NCBI RefSeq assembly: GCF_000423265.1
Contig: NZ_AUHQ01000015.1
Span: 1-47,611, forward strand
Direction of reading: 5' to 3'
DNA length: 47,611 nucleotides
Source of the DNA: Ligilactobacillus saerimneri DSM 16049
GTDB taxonomy: Bacteria > Bacillota > Bacilli > Lactobacillales > Lactobacillaceae
Part shown: piece after piece, positions 1 to 7,618 of the stretch
How the letters are laid out: each line of letters opens with the position of its first letter
How positions within the stretch are numbered: the stretch's first letter is position 1
The notes under the pieces: generated by a model
The model's database searches: none
What the model saw: only the letters and a program-made list of their open reading frames with translations
What the model was told of the DNA's origin: nothing
Translations under genes and position numbers: made by a program

Positions 1-31
1 TCTTTCTAATGGAATGTTGTAACGACACCAT
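1..31 (-). CDS. IS30-family transposase, N-terminal fragment (runs off left edge)
   Basis: An ATG on the minus strand at 31 opens a reading frame (MVSLQHSIRK) that leaves the window. It is preceded by AAAGG (38-42) at a 6-base spacing. Just outside it lies a 27-bp terminal repeat matching the IS30 end at the right edge of the window. The position fits the first codons of an IS30 transposase, but ten residues cannot prove the family. The identification therefore rests on the terminal repeat. Confidence 0.55.
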   Translation of the reverse strand, partial: MVSLQHSIRK

Positions 32-65
32 TAAAGACCTTTATGGGTTTTTCTGTCCACTAAAA

Positions 66-92
66 TGTTCAACTTAAATTTTACAATCTGCC
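66..92. repeat. IS30-type terminal inverted repeat
   Basis: The 27 bases ending in CAATCTGCC match the IS end at 47255-47281, read outward from the transposase, at 21 of 27 positions (TGTTCAA and CAATCT blocks shared). The flanking host sequence begins at 93. This marks the transposase-upstream end of the left IS copy. Confidence 0.7.
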
Positions 93-93
93 A

Positions 94-306
94 ATGGAAA
101 ACACATATAATGATGCTTTAGATGAACAAGCATATCAAGAGTTTGATCGGACTTTGGCTACGTACTATGCTGAGCGTAACGCTAATGCGCGACAAGAAAA
201 TTTCACGAGTTTAATTGCAGGAGAAAATAGTACCTTGAATGAGAAAGTTACTAAACGGGATGATGTTTTGGAAGTGACCCACGCCCAAGGACTGTTATGG
301 AAATAG
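94..306 (+). CDS. hypothetical protein, probable C-terminal remnant cut by an IS
   Basis: A 70-residue acidic, Asn/Glu-rich, soluble frame (MENTYNDALDEQAYQEF...) that I do not recognise. Its first ATG lies two bases after the IS30 terminal repeat and has no ribosome site, so the start is probably accidental. A clear terminator follows 16 bases after the stop. The simplest reading is the 3' end of a host gene whose 5' part was separated by the insertion. No transmembrane segment or known motif is visible. Confidence 0.4.
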   Translation: MENTYNDALDEQAYQEFDRTLATYYAERNANARQENFTSLIAGENSTLNEKVTKRDDVLEVTHAQGLLWK

Positions 307-322
307 TAGAATTGGATAAAAT

Positions 323-351
323 AAAAGTGCCTATGAAAAGGCACTTTTTTT
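323..351. terminator. bidirectional rho-independent terminator
   Basis: AAAAGTGCC and GGCACTTTT arms with an 8-base loop and T runs on both strands. It serves the remnant on the plus strand and the GNAT gene on the minus strand, whose stop codon overlaps it. Confidence 0.85.
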
Positions 352-874
352 ATGCAATATTCAATTCAAATGCCACTCGACGTGGATCGAGGGGGTCGTT
401 AATCAAGATTTGTCCGCGTTTTTGGAAACCAAAGCGCGCAGCGATTCGGTGGATTTGGACATTCTTTTCAAACGTATCAATACGTAAGTTACGGACGCCT
501 TGACTCATTGCCAATGAAATTAAGCCTGAAAGTAAGAAGGAGCTTAGATTTTGCCCACGGTACTGGGAGGAAATAGCTACCCGATGCAATGTTGCATAAG
601 GATCACGATTATTGGCCCAGCTTCCCTCCGTGATAACTTCATACATGGGGTCATCGCCGATAATCATTGCTGAATACCCCGCAACTTGTCCGTCAACAAT
701 CAAGACGTAGCCACTATGTGCGCGAATATCTTTAGCAATATCATTATTAGCAGGGTAACCGCTTTGCCATTGCGGGCTACCGATTTCTTTTAGATATTGT
801 TTGGCAGAGTTGATAATCTCCATGATTTTGTCTAAATCGTCTAGTGTTGCTCGGCGAGTATAAATGTTTGCCAT
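350..874 (-). CDS. GNAT family N-acetyltransferase
   Basis: A 174-residue protein with the GNAT fold pattern. The N-terminal strand reads YTRRATLDDLDKI, a central strand reads GQVAGYSAMI, and around residues 96-113 comes LHRVAISSQYRGQNLSSFLL, which carries the acetyl-CoA pyrophosphate loop (Q/R-x-x-G-x). The end has the usual N-x-x-x-x-R-I-A-A-R-x-G-F helix (NVQIHRIAARFGFQKRG). Members transfer an acetyl group to an amine, but the substrate cannot be read from sequence. The start has an AAGGAAG site. It appears to be a single-gene unit with its own promoter and a shared terminator. Confidence 0.88.
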   Translation of the reverse strand: MANIYTRRATLDDLDKIMEIINSAKQYLKEIGSPQWQSGYPANNDIAKDIRAHSGYVLIVDGQVAGYSAMIIGDDPMYEVITEGSWANNRDPYATLHRVAISSQYRGQNLSSFLLSGLISLAMSQGVRNLRIDTFEKNVQIHRIAARFGFQKRGQILINDPLDPRRVAFELNIA

Positions 875-954
875 CTCACTTTCACTTCCTTTTCCATTTT
901 GAACACAACAGGATCAGTTGTGCACTTTTTGATAGTATTTTTATAAGACGCCAT

Positions 955-963
955 ATTATACCA
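955..963 (-). promoter_or_regulatory. extended -10 promoter of the acetyltransferase gene
   Basis: On the minus strand TGGTATAAT gives a perfect -10 with the TGn extension; no good -35 is seen. The inferred leader is about 75 bases and holds a short perfect hairpin (CACAAC/GTTGTG, 904-922). The rest of the 875-1335 gap is AT-rich and shows no gene. A second extended -10 (GGTATAAA, near 1294-1301) lies just before ndk. Confidence 0.45.
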
Positions 964-1335
964 GATCAGATAGTAAAAATGGAATTACAAATTTCTAACC
1001 CAAACAATAATTTTGACTTGAATTAAAATAAAACACTTTCAATTAAGAAATGACGAGAAAAAACGATTTACGGACGAAAAAATATAGTTAAATAACCTTA
1101 ATAGATCACATTAATCCACTACTAAGCATGCTGAATTAAATTGGTTGTACTAAGTAATAAAGTGGCGAATAAATTAATAAAGATATTAGCCGAAAAATAT
1201 ATAACTATTGAGTTAAATTTAAAATGGAAATACAGGGACTAAGTGACGAAAAGTGTGCATAATTTTTTAAAAGGTAGCGCTTTATTTTTATTTGGTATAA
1301 AATTAAATAGATTAAATATGTTAGGAATGATATTC

Positions 1336-1782
1336 ATGGCAATTGCAGAAAAACAAGAAGAAAGAACTCTCCTCTTGATTAAACCTGATGGCGTTCGTGA
1401 CCACCGGGTGGGGAACATCATTAGTCGGATTGAAAATCGGCGGTTTACTATTGACGCAATTAAGACAATGACGGCTGACGATGAAATTTTAAAGAAGCAT
1501 TACAGTCATTTGGTGGATAAGCCATTCTTCCCGGGAATTTTGAAATACATGGAAAGTGGCGCAATTGTTGCCTTGGTGGTATCTGGGACTAACGTTATCA
1601 ACGTAGTACACAAGATGGCAGGGGCAACTAACCCATCAGAAGCTGCTCCGGGAACAATCCGTGGCGATTTTGCCCGGGAATGGACCAACAAGGAATCAAT
1701 CCACAACGTTGTGCACACGTCAGATAGTGTTGAATCAGCTGAACGTGAAATCGCACTATGGTTCCCTGAATTAGCTGAATGA
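1336..1782 (+). CDS. ndk: nucleoside diphosphate kinase
   Basis: A cytosolic enzyme that moves the gamma-phosphate of ATP to other (d)NDPs through a phospho-histidine. The 148 residues fit the family (about 140-150). Near the N-terminus is ERTLLLIKPDGV, and DAIKTMTADDEIL follows. The active-site segment is unusual: the family normally has N-x-x-H-G/A-S-D, and here HNVVHTSDSVESAEREI keeps the catalytic H followed by TSDS. GTIRGDFA is the conserved nucleotide-binding stretch. I chose the ATG at 1336, with AGGA nine bases upstream, because the frame upstream of it is Phe/Leu/Lys-rich and not family-like. Likely monocistronic. Confidence 0.93.
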   Translation: MAIAEKQEERTLLLIKPDGVRDHRVGNIISRIENRRFTIDAIKTMTADDEILKKHYSHLVDKPFFPGILKYMESGAIVALVVSGTNVINVVHKMAGATNPSEAAPGTIRGDFAREWTNKESIHNVVHTSDSVESAEREIALWFPELAE

Positions 1783-1790
1783 TATAAAAA

Positions 1791-1941
1791 GTAAGAGGAA
1801 AATTACCTTTGTAGCAAGGCGTTGGCCTTCGTTTGTACTTAGATACTAGGCTTGCGAGTATTTTCCCCGTTATCTGTGAAAATTAGTAAATGAAGATCGC
1901 GGCTGGTGAGAAAACACTGTTTTCTCCCAGCCCCTTTCTTT
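1791..1941. repeat. structured intergenic repeat, copy A, ending in a terminator
   Basis: Two modules lie between convergent ndk and the LysR gene. Module 1 (1797-1866) folds by GGAAAATTAC...GCAAG against CTTGCGAGTATTTTCC. Its 3' half (1826-1872) matches 29722-29768 at 37 of 47 positions, and its 5' half matches 36696-36724. Module 3 (1901-1932) is a GGCTGG-GAGAAAAC/GTTTTCTCCCAGCC hairpin followed by T-rich sequence, so it probably ends ndk transcription. See the dispersed-repeat finding. Confidence 0.7.
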
Positions 1942-2821
1942 ATTTTGGAGTTACATTGGTCAAAAAGTGCAAGAAAGCCCGGGCAGCTGGCGCAAGGGAA
2001 CGCTGTTTCTTCCATACCAATAAGTGGGCACTGGTAGTACGGGGACTTAGTGGCACAAATGTTAACCGGGCGTCGTGAATTTGCTCAGCTACCCCGCGGA
2101 TGCCTAAGTGGTAGTAGTTTCCGGTCAAAAGCAAAGTTGATAGGGATCCAGGAAGGTTGGTTGTAATTTTTACGTTTAAACGGTTACTGGAAAGGGACAA
2201 TGCCTCTGCAACGTTGTCACGAACAATTGACCGGCGCCCCATGATGAGTGGAAGCGAAGCTAGCTGTGCTGGTGTGATACTATCCTGTTGGGCTAAGGGG
2301 TCGTCTTGGCGCATAAGTACGCCCCATTCTTCAGTAACGGGAAGTCTAAAAAAGTGATATTTAGCGGTTTCGACAGGCTCGATTAAAGCAGCAAAGTCAT
2401 CTTGGCCCTGGTCAAGACGGGGACGCAGGCTATCCCCATCACCGGCGAAAAGCGCAAATTTAACTCCTGGATGCTGGACTTGAAATAGATCAATCTGGCT
2501 CATCAACCAGGGAGTGACAGCTGATTCTACCAAGCCTAAGTTGATGGTTCCCACTAATTGATCGCTACTAGTCTGAATTTCCTTTTGCGCATGGTCAAGC
2601 AGGTCAAGAATGACCTGCGCGCGTTCGCGAAACAATAATCCGGCCGCATTCAGTTGCAGGTGGTGATTGTTACGGTCAAATAATGGTCGCCCCACTAACC
2701 GTTCCAATTCTTGAATTTGGCGAGATAGAGTAGGTTGAGTCAGGTGAAGTCGCTGTGCCGCCTGAGTGATGTTGTTGGTTTCAGCTACAACCAAGAAATA
2801 ACGTAAAATGCGAGTATCCAT
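1940..2821 (-). CDS. LysR-family transcriptional regulator
   Basis: 293 residues. The N-terminal winged helix-turn-helix is textbook: MDTRILRYFLVVAETNNI, then TQAAQRLHLTQPTLSRQI and ELERLVGRPLFDR. The periplasmic-binding-like effector domain follows from about residue 90. The ATG sits behind GGGAGG. It is divergent from the cupin/CMD pair across about 150 bases that carry promoters in both directions, the usual layout for a LysR protein that controls its neighbour and itself. The target is therefore inferred as the 2973-3734 operon. The effector is unknown. Confidence 0.92.
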   Translation of the reverse strand: MDTRILRYFLVVAETNNITQAAQRLHLTQPTLSRQIQELERLVGRPLFDRNNHHLQLNAAGLLFRERAQVILDLLDHAQKEIQTSSDQLVGTINLGLVESAVTPWLMSQIDLFQVQHPGVKFALFAGDGDSLRPRLDQGQDDFAALIEPVETAKYHFFRLPVTEEWGVLMRQDDPLAQQDSITPAQLASLPLIMGRRSIVRDNVAEALSLSSNRLNVKITTNLPGSLSTLLLTGNYYHLGIRGVAEQIHDARLTFVPLSPRTTSAHLLVWKKQRSLAPAARAFLHFLTNVTPK

Positions 2822-2849
2822 GCGTATTCCTCCCTAAAAAGCTAACTGC

Positions 2850-2855
2850 ATTATA
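2850..2855 (-). promoter_or_regulatory. -10 element of the LysR gene
   Basis: Perfect TATAAT on the minus strand, 28 bases before the start codon. No convincing -35 is visible, as is common for a self-repressed LysR gene. Confidence 0.45.
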
Positions 2856-2912
2856 CAGCAGAATCAAAATAATAATTCATTTTTTGCATGATCAACTACT
2901 AATAATAGGTAT

Positions 2913-2941
2913 TTTTCATGAATTAACGAGAGAATTATACT
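2913..2941 (+). promoter_or_regulatory. promoter of the cupin/CMD operon
   Basis: TTTTCA, 17 bases, TATACT. It sits 31 bases before the cupin start, in the gap shared with the LysR gene. The weak -35 (4 of 6) suits an activator-dependent promoter. Confidence 0.6.
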
Positions 2942-2972
2942 GAGCATAAGACAACTAAGGGAGGTCATTTTA

Positions 2973-3392
2973 ATGCAAGAACAAGCAGCACAGATGAGAA
3001 ATAACCTTTTTGATTTGGGTGAACCTAACGTAGCTTATGCAAAGTATTTTAGCGGACAGAGTTATTTGCAAAGCATCGTTGCACCTGATGACATGGTTGA
3101 CGTCAATATCAGTAGTGTCAGTTTTGAGCCGGCATGCCGTAATAACTGGCACATCCATCACAATGGGTATCAAATACTCATTGTGACTGCTGGGCAGGGA
3201 TGGTATCAGGAAGCAGGAAAGCCGGCGCGGCTGTTACAGTCCGGAGATGTTGTGGTGATTAAGGCAGGGGTGAAGCATTGGCATGGAGCTACGCAGAATA
3301 GTTGGTTCACCCATTTAGCAGTGACAAAAGGGACCAGTGAATGGCTGGAACCTGTTAGTGATTCTGATTATGCTAAGTTGCACCAGGATTAA
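2973..3392 (+). CDS. cupin-domain protein
   Basis: 139 residues with one cupin barrel. Motif 1 is WHIHHNGYQILIVTAGQGW (residues about 57-75; two metal-binding His, while the usual Glu position is occupied by Gln, as QI). Motif 2 is SGDVVVIKAGVKHWHGA (third His in KHWHG). Such small cupins next to a carboxymuconolactone-decarboxylase protein are common in lactic acid bacteria, and their reaction is unsettled. The ribosome site is GGGAGGT. The next gene starts 18 bases later, so the two are co-transcribed. Confidence 0.85.
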   Translation: MQEQAAQMRNNLFDLGEPNVAYAKYFSGQSYLQSIVAPDDMVDVNISSVSFEPACRNNWHIHHNGYQILIVTAGQGWYQEAGKPARLLQSGDVVVIKAGVKHWHGATQNSWFTHLAVTKGTSEWLEPVSDSDYAKLHQD

Positions 3393-3410
3393 CGCAAGGA
3401 GGTTATATTT

Positions 3411-3734
3411 ATGACAGTAAAACAGACCGCAGGCCGCGAACAATTAGGTGATTTTGCACCTCAATTTGCTCATTTTAATGATGACGTCCTTTTTGGCGAA
3501 GTATGGGCTGATGAAGAAAGTTTAAGTGCACGTGATCGTTCGTTACTAACAGTAACCGCATTAATTACTAAGGGGGCTTTTGCACAATTACCGTATCATT
3601 TGCAGACGGCCAAGAAAAATGGAATTTCTAAGCAAGAGATTAGTGCTGTGATTACGCAACTCGCTTTTTATGTTGGCTGGCCCAATGCATGGAGTGCCTT
3701 TAACTTAGCCAAGCAGGTGTGGTTAGAAAAATAA
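3411..3734 (+). CDS. carboxymuconolactone decarboxylase (CMD/AhpD-like) family protein
   Basis: 107 residues, all helical in character. The family pattern is clear: FGEVWADEESLSARDRSLLT, then an ALITKGAFAQLPYHLQ core and GISKQEISAVITQLAFYVG ending with WPNAWSA. It lacks the CxxC pair of AhpD peroxidase proteins, so a thiol-peroxidase role is unlikely. The gamma-CMD-like group includes enzymes acting on lactones and beta-keto acids, but the substrate here is unknown. Behind AAGGAGG; second gene of the operon with the cupin. A terminator follows directly. Confidence 0.85.
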   Translation: MTVKQTAGREQLGDFAPQFAHFNDDVLFGEVWADEESLSARDRSLLTVTALITKGAFAQLPYHLQTAKKNGISKQEISAVITQLAFYVGWPNAWSAFNLAKQVWLEK

Positions 3735-3756
3735 ACTTAACTAACCGAAGCTTTAG

Positions 3757-3798
3757 AGGAGGCTGGGAAGAACCGCTGTTTTTTCCAGCTTCTTTTTT
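3757..3798 (+). terminator. terminator, related to module 3 of the intergenic repeats
   Basis: GAGGCTGGGAAGAAC pairs with GTTTTTTCCAGCTTC and is followed by six T. Loop and arms resemble the distal hairpin of copy A (1901-1932) and the outer arms of copies B and C, with matched changes in both arms. Confidence 0.8.
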
Positions 3799-3853
3799 AT
3801 GTCCTATTCGCTTTTGCATTTGCAATTGAAAAAGGCGACAGCGCTAAGCAAAA

Positions 3854-3883
3854 TTGTTAAAATTAGGTTAAATATAGTATAAT
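3854..3883 (+). promoter_or_regulatory. promoter of the ABC exporter operon
   Basis: TTGTTA, 18 bases, TATAAT. It ends 37 bases before the start codon of the first exporter subunit. Confidence 0.65.
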
Positions 3884-3920
3884 CGTTTTATTATTTTGTC
3901 GATTTAAAAGGAGGATGGTC

Positions 3921-5648
3921 ATGAAAATTCTGTTTCCATATTTTCGGCGCTACTGGCTAACTGTGCTTGCTGCTGGTTTGTCAGTTGCAGCCGCCACCCT
4001 TACTGCTCTGTGGATTCCACGGTTACTTCAGTCAGTTTTGAACGCTTTGACGGCTAACCATCAGCACCAGTTAATTCAGTATGGCGTGCAACTAACGACT
4101 GTGGGGATACTAGGGGTTATCTTTGGGATTTTAGCTGTTTTCTTCGCAGCAAAAGTGACACAAGGGGTGACCAACGACCTCCGGGCTGACCTATATGCGC
4201 AGATCCAGTCTTTTTCATATGCTAATATTAACCAATTTTCAGCTGGGAGTTTAGTTGTGCGCTTAGTTAATGATATGAATCAAGTGATGAACCTGGTAAT
4301 GAATGGGATCACGCAGATTGTACGGGTGCCGTTCCTTTTTGCTGGTTCGTTAGTGCTGGGGGTACTAACTATTCCGCGTTTATGGTGGATTTTTCCCCTT
4401 GCAATGGCGCTGATGATATTGTTAGCCTGGTTAGTTTTTTCACAGATGGGCAAATTATTTACCAGTTACCAGGAGAAAATTGACGTAATCAACAATAAAG
4501 CTAAAGAAGCTTTGCAAGGGATCAGGGTGATCAAATCGTTTAATCAGGAAGAAGCTGAAAGCCACCGATTCGAAGAACGTTCCGCGGACCTCAACCAGCT
4601 CAATCTGCGGATTGGAAATCTCTTTGTTACATCATATCCAGTATTTATGGTAGTGGCTTATGCGGCGGTCGCATTAGCATTGCTATTGGTGGGGAAGGAT
4701 ATTTTGGCGCATCCGCAGGAAGTGACAGCAATTAGTACGTTCATTACATATTTAATGCAAATGATTTTTGCTATTATGATCGCGGGAATGCTGTTAACCA
4801 TGATGTCCCGGGGGCTGGTTGCTTTAGAACGAATTAGTGAAGTATTGGTGACCAAGCCAGCATTAACCTTCTCCCCTGATGCACCAGCAGAAGCTTTAGA
4901 TGGAAGCGTTGAGTTCGAGCATGTTTCGTTTGCATATCCGGATCAGGCAGACCGACTAGTTCTCAAGGATATTACTTTTAAGATCCAACCCGGAGAGATG
5001 ATTGGACTAGTTGGTGCAACAGGGGCCGGTAAAACGACCCTGGCACAACTGATCCCACGATTATTCGATCCGACGGAAGGGACAGTTAAAGTCGGAGGGC
5101 GTGACTTACGGGAAGTCAATGAGCAGTCGTTGCGCCGAACAGTTAGTTTTGTTTTACAACGGGCAACCCTATTTAGTGGGACGATCAAAGATAATCTGCG
5201 GCAAGGCAAAGCGGATGCTACACTGCGGGAAATGCAGTTGGCTGCGCGGTTAGCCCGGGCTGATGAATTTATTACTCAGTTTAATGATGAGTATAATCAT
5301 CAGATTGAGGAGCGATCGGCTAACCTTTCTGGGGGGCAAAAACAGCGGTTATCCTTGGCCCGGGGCTTAATTGCACAACCGAAGATCCTGATCCTTGACG
5401 ATACTACCTCGGCATTAGATGCTGAATCGGAAAAAATTGTCCAAGAGGCATTGGAGCATGAATTAGGTGCGACAACAACGATCATTATTGCGGAAAAGAT
5501 CATGTCAGTTGTTAATGCAGATCGAATTTTTGTGTTAGATAATGGTCGAATCCAGGCTCAAGGAACCCATACTGAATTACTACAAACATCTCCACTTTAT
5601 AAGGAGATTTATGATACTCAAGTCGCGCATGCCCAAAATTTCCATTAG
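3921..5648 (+). CDS. heterodimeric ABC exporter subunit with degenerate catalytic residues
   Basis: 575 residues: an N-terminal six-helix exporter domain (about 1-310) and a C-terminal ATPase domain. Walker A is GATGAGKTTL and the signature is canonical LSGGQKQR. Walker B ends ILILDDTTSALD, so the catalytic Glu is Asp, and the switch His is replaced (IIIAEKI instead of IAHR). This is the classic inactive-site partner of heterodimers such as LmrC/LmrD or BmrC/BmrD. Its intact signature should complete the active site built by the next gene. I start at the second ATG (3921), six bases after GGAGG; the ATG at 3915 touches the ribosome site. The drug or lipid substrate is not predictable. Confidence 0.93.
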   Translation: MKILFPYFRRYWLTVLAAGLSVAAATLTALWIPRLLQSVLNALTANHQHQLIQYGVQLTTVGILGVIFGILAVFFAAKVTQGVTNDLRADLYAQIQSFSYANINQFSAGSLVVRLVNDMNQVMNLVMNGITQIVRVPFLFAGSLVLGVLTIPRLWWIFPLAMALMILLAWLVFSQMGKLFTSYQEKIDVINNKAKEALQGIRVIKSFNQEEAESHRFEERSADLNQLNLRIGNLFVTSYPVFMVVAYAAVALALLLVGKDILAHPQEVTAISTFITYLMQMIFAIMIAGMLLTMMSRGLVALERISEVLVTKPALTFSPDAPAEALDGSVEFEHVSFAYPDQADRLVLKDITFKIQPGEMIGLVGATGAGKTTLAQLIPRLFDPTEGTVKVGGRDLREVNEQSLRRTVSFVLQRATLFSGTIKDNLRQGKADATLREMQLAARLARADEFITQFNDEYNHQIEERSANLSGGQKQRLSLARGLIAQPKILILDDTTSALDAESEKIVQEALEHELGATTTIIIAEKIMSVVNADRIFVLDNGRIQAQGTHTELLQTSPLYKEIYDTQVAHAQNFH

Positions 5649-5662
5649 AAGGGAGGAAGAAT

Positions 5663-7432
5663 ATGCGTAAAGCAAGTGCAATCCAGTATTTTAAGCATTA
5701 CCTAGCCCCATATTGGCGGGGAATGCTGGTAATGATCGTATTGAGCTTACTCTCCGTTGTCTTTGAAGTGGTGGCTCCGCTTTTTATGGGACGGGCAGTA
5801 ACGGCATTAGCTCAGTATGTTGCAGCTTATCGGGCAGGGAAGCAGATAACTATTGGAGCGTTTCAAGTAAATTTGAAACTGATGATTCTGATGTATAGTC
5901 TGTTCTTGTTGTTGCTGTTAGCATCGTGGCTAATTGCAGTCCGGATTAACTCTTTTGCTAACCATGATATGCGGGTTAATTTATTTAAAAAATTCCAGCG
6001 GTTAACGATTAAATATTTCGATACACACCAGGACGGCAAGCTGTTATCGTTATTTACGTCAGATTTGGATAACATTTTCAATGCCCTCAACAATGCTATT
6101 TTTGAACTAATTGCCCAGGTGGCGATTTTCGCTGGAACAATTTGGTTGATGCTGCGGGTTAACGTGCAGCTGGCCCTGGTAACAATGGCTTTGACACCAG
6201 TGGCTTTACTGGTTACCGTAATTTTGATGCGGAAGTCTAAAAAGTATATTGACTTGCAACAAGAAAAGATCAGTGCCCTCAATGGTTATGTTAACGAGCA
6301 GATTAACGGCCAAAAAGTTATTATTACTAACGGTTTGCAGCAACAATCTATTGCTGGATTTAATCGCTATAACGATGAGGTACGGACAGCAATGTTTAAG
6401 GGGCAACTTTACTCTGGAATGCTCAATCCTTTGCTACAAGGTTTGTCATACCTTAACTTGGCCATCGTAATTGCGGCAGGCTCAGTTATTGTGATGAACA
6501 GTGGGATATCGCGGTCCGTCGGCTTGGGATTGATTGTGACGTTTGTTCAGTTTTCGCAGCAATATTTTTCGCCCCTGACCCAATTAGCATCAATCTATTC
6601 CCAGATTCAGCTCGCGCTGACAGGGGCTAAGCGGATTGATCAGGTGGAAATTCAACCAGAAGAAGATCAAGTGCCGACAGGTCAGAATCTGGCACCGCTC
6701 ACAAAAAAGGTAGCAGTCGTGGATGCCCACTTTGGTTACCAACCCGATAAAGAAATTCTCCACGGAATTGACCTGAACATTCCCCAGGGAACAATGTTAG
6801 CATTGGTAGGACCAACTGGTTCGGGAAAAACAACGGTAATGAATCTTTTCAATCGCTTTTATGATGTTGATCAGGGCTGTGTTACTATCGACGAACAGGA
6901 TGTACGGACTTTGACGCTTAAATCATTGCGGTCGCGTATCGGAATAGTGCTCCAGGACTCAGTTTTATTTACTGGGACGGTAGCGTTTAACATTAAGTTT
7001 GGCAAACCTGCAGCAACGGATGAAGAGATGATTGCAGCCGCTAAACAAGCTAATATTCATGATTATATTATGACGTTGCCCCAAGGCTATGCCACTGAGA
7101 TTGATGGGGAACAAGGAATCTTTTCGACTGGGCAAAAGCAGCTACTTTCGATTGCACGGACTTTATTAACGGATCCTGATTTCTTGATTCTGGATGAGGC
7201 AACAGCCAATGTGGATACTGTTACCGAAGCGAAAATTCAAGCAGCGATGGACAATATCATTGCTGGACGAACGAGTTTTGTAATTGCTCACCGGCTCAAG
7301 ACGATTATCAATGCTGATCAGATCGCTGTTCTCAAAGATGGGAATGTAGTGGAGCAAGGAAACCATGCAGAATTATTAGCGCAGAAGGGATTTTATTATA
7401 AGTTGTATACCAACCAAATGGTATTAAATTAG
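5663..7432 (+). CDS. heterodimeric ABC exporter subunit with the active Walker B/His
   Basis: 589 residues, six-helix exporter domain then ATPase. Walker A is GPTGSGKTTV, Walker B is FLILDEATANVD with the catalytic Glu, and the switch is VIAHRLKTI. The signature is altered to FSTGQKQ. The degeneracy is exactly complementary to the upstream subunit, so the pair should have one hydrolytic and one non-hydrolytic ATP site. It starts 14 bases after the upstream stop, behind GGGAGGAAG, as a two-gene operon. The family exports hydrophobic drugs or lipids across the cytoplasmic membrane. Confidence 0.93.
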   Translation: MRKASAIQYFKHYLAPYWRGMLVMIVLSLLSVVFEVVAPLFMGRAVTALAQYVAAYRAGKQITIGAFQVNLKLMILMYSLFLLLLLASWLIAVRINSFANHDMRVNLFKKFQRLTIKYFDTHQDGKLLSLFTSDLDNIFNALNNAIFELIAQVAIFAGTIWLMLRVNVQLALVTMALTPVALLVTVILMRKSKKYIDLQQEKISALNGYVNEQINGQKVIITNGLQQQSIAGFNRYNDEVRTAMFKGQLYSGMLNPLLQGLSYLNLAIVIAAGSVIVMNSGISRSVGLGLIVTFVQFSQQYFSPLTQLASIYSQIQLALTGAKRIDQVEIQPEEDQVPTGQNLAPLTKKVAVVDAHFGYQPDKEILHGIDLNIPQGTMLALVGPTGSGKTTVMNLFNRFYDVDQGCVTIDEQDVRTLTLKSLRSRIGIVLQDSVLFTGTVAFNIKFGKPAATDEEMIAAAKQANIHDYIMTLPQGYATEIDGEQGIFSTGQKQLLSIARTLLTDPDFLILDEATANVDTVTEAKIQAAMDNIIAGRTSFVIAHRLKTIINADQIAVLKDGNVVEQGNHAELLAQKGFYYKLYTNQMVLN

Positions 7433-7435
7433 AAG

Positions 7436-7478
7436 AAAACACTAGGTTATCAACACAGTTGAGCGCCTGGTGTTTTTT
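7436..7478 (+). terminator. terminator of the ABC exporter operon
   Basis: AACACTAGG pairs with CCTGGTGTT around a 19-base loop, followed by a T run. Confidence 0.75.
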
Positions 7479-7534
7479 GTGTGATATGGATAAGTTAAGG
7501 GGTTAAATATAAATAACAGATTTATTGATTTTTA

Positions 7535-7560
7535 TGGGGATAAAAGCCAACTTATCCCCA
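7535..7560. repeat. perfect inverted repeat upstream of the PatB-like gene
   Basis: TGGGGATAA and TTATCCCCA, 9-base arms, 8-base spacer, about 60 bases before the start codon. No T run follows, so it is more likely an operator or leader hairpin than a terminator. GGATAAGTT at about 7487 could pair with AACTTATCC inside the same site. Confidence 0.5.
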
Positions 7561-7618
7561 GTTAAGCATGGTAAAATCAAACCAGAGTAAGTTTAGTTTG
7601 TGGAAAAGATGTGAAATT

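Noticed and set aside
844-1026. 60-codon plus-strand frame upstream of ndk
   Set aside because: It runs antisense over the start of the acetyltransferase gene, has no ribosome site and an aromatic/His composition typical of a chance frame.
1890-2078. 62-codon plus-strand frame covering the copy-A terminator
   Set aside because: It spans a strong hairpin and the 3' end of the LysR gene in the opposite strand; no ribosome site.
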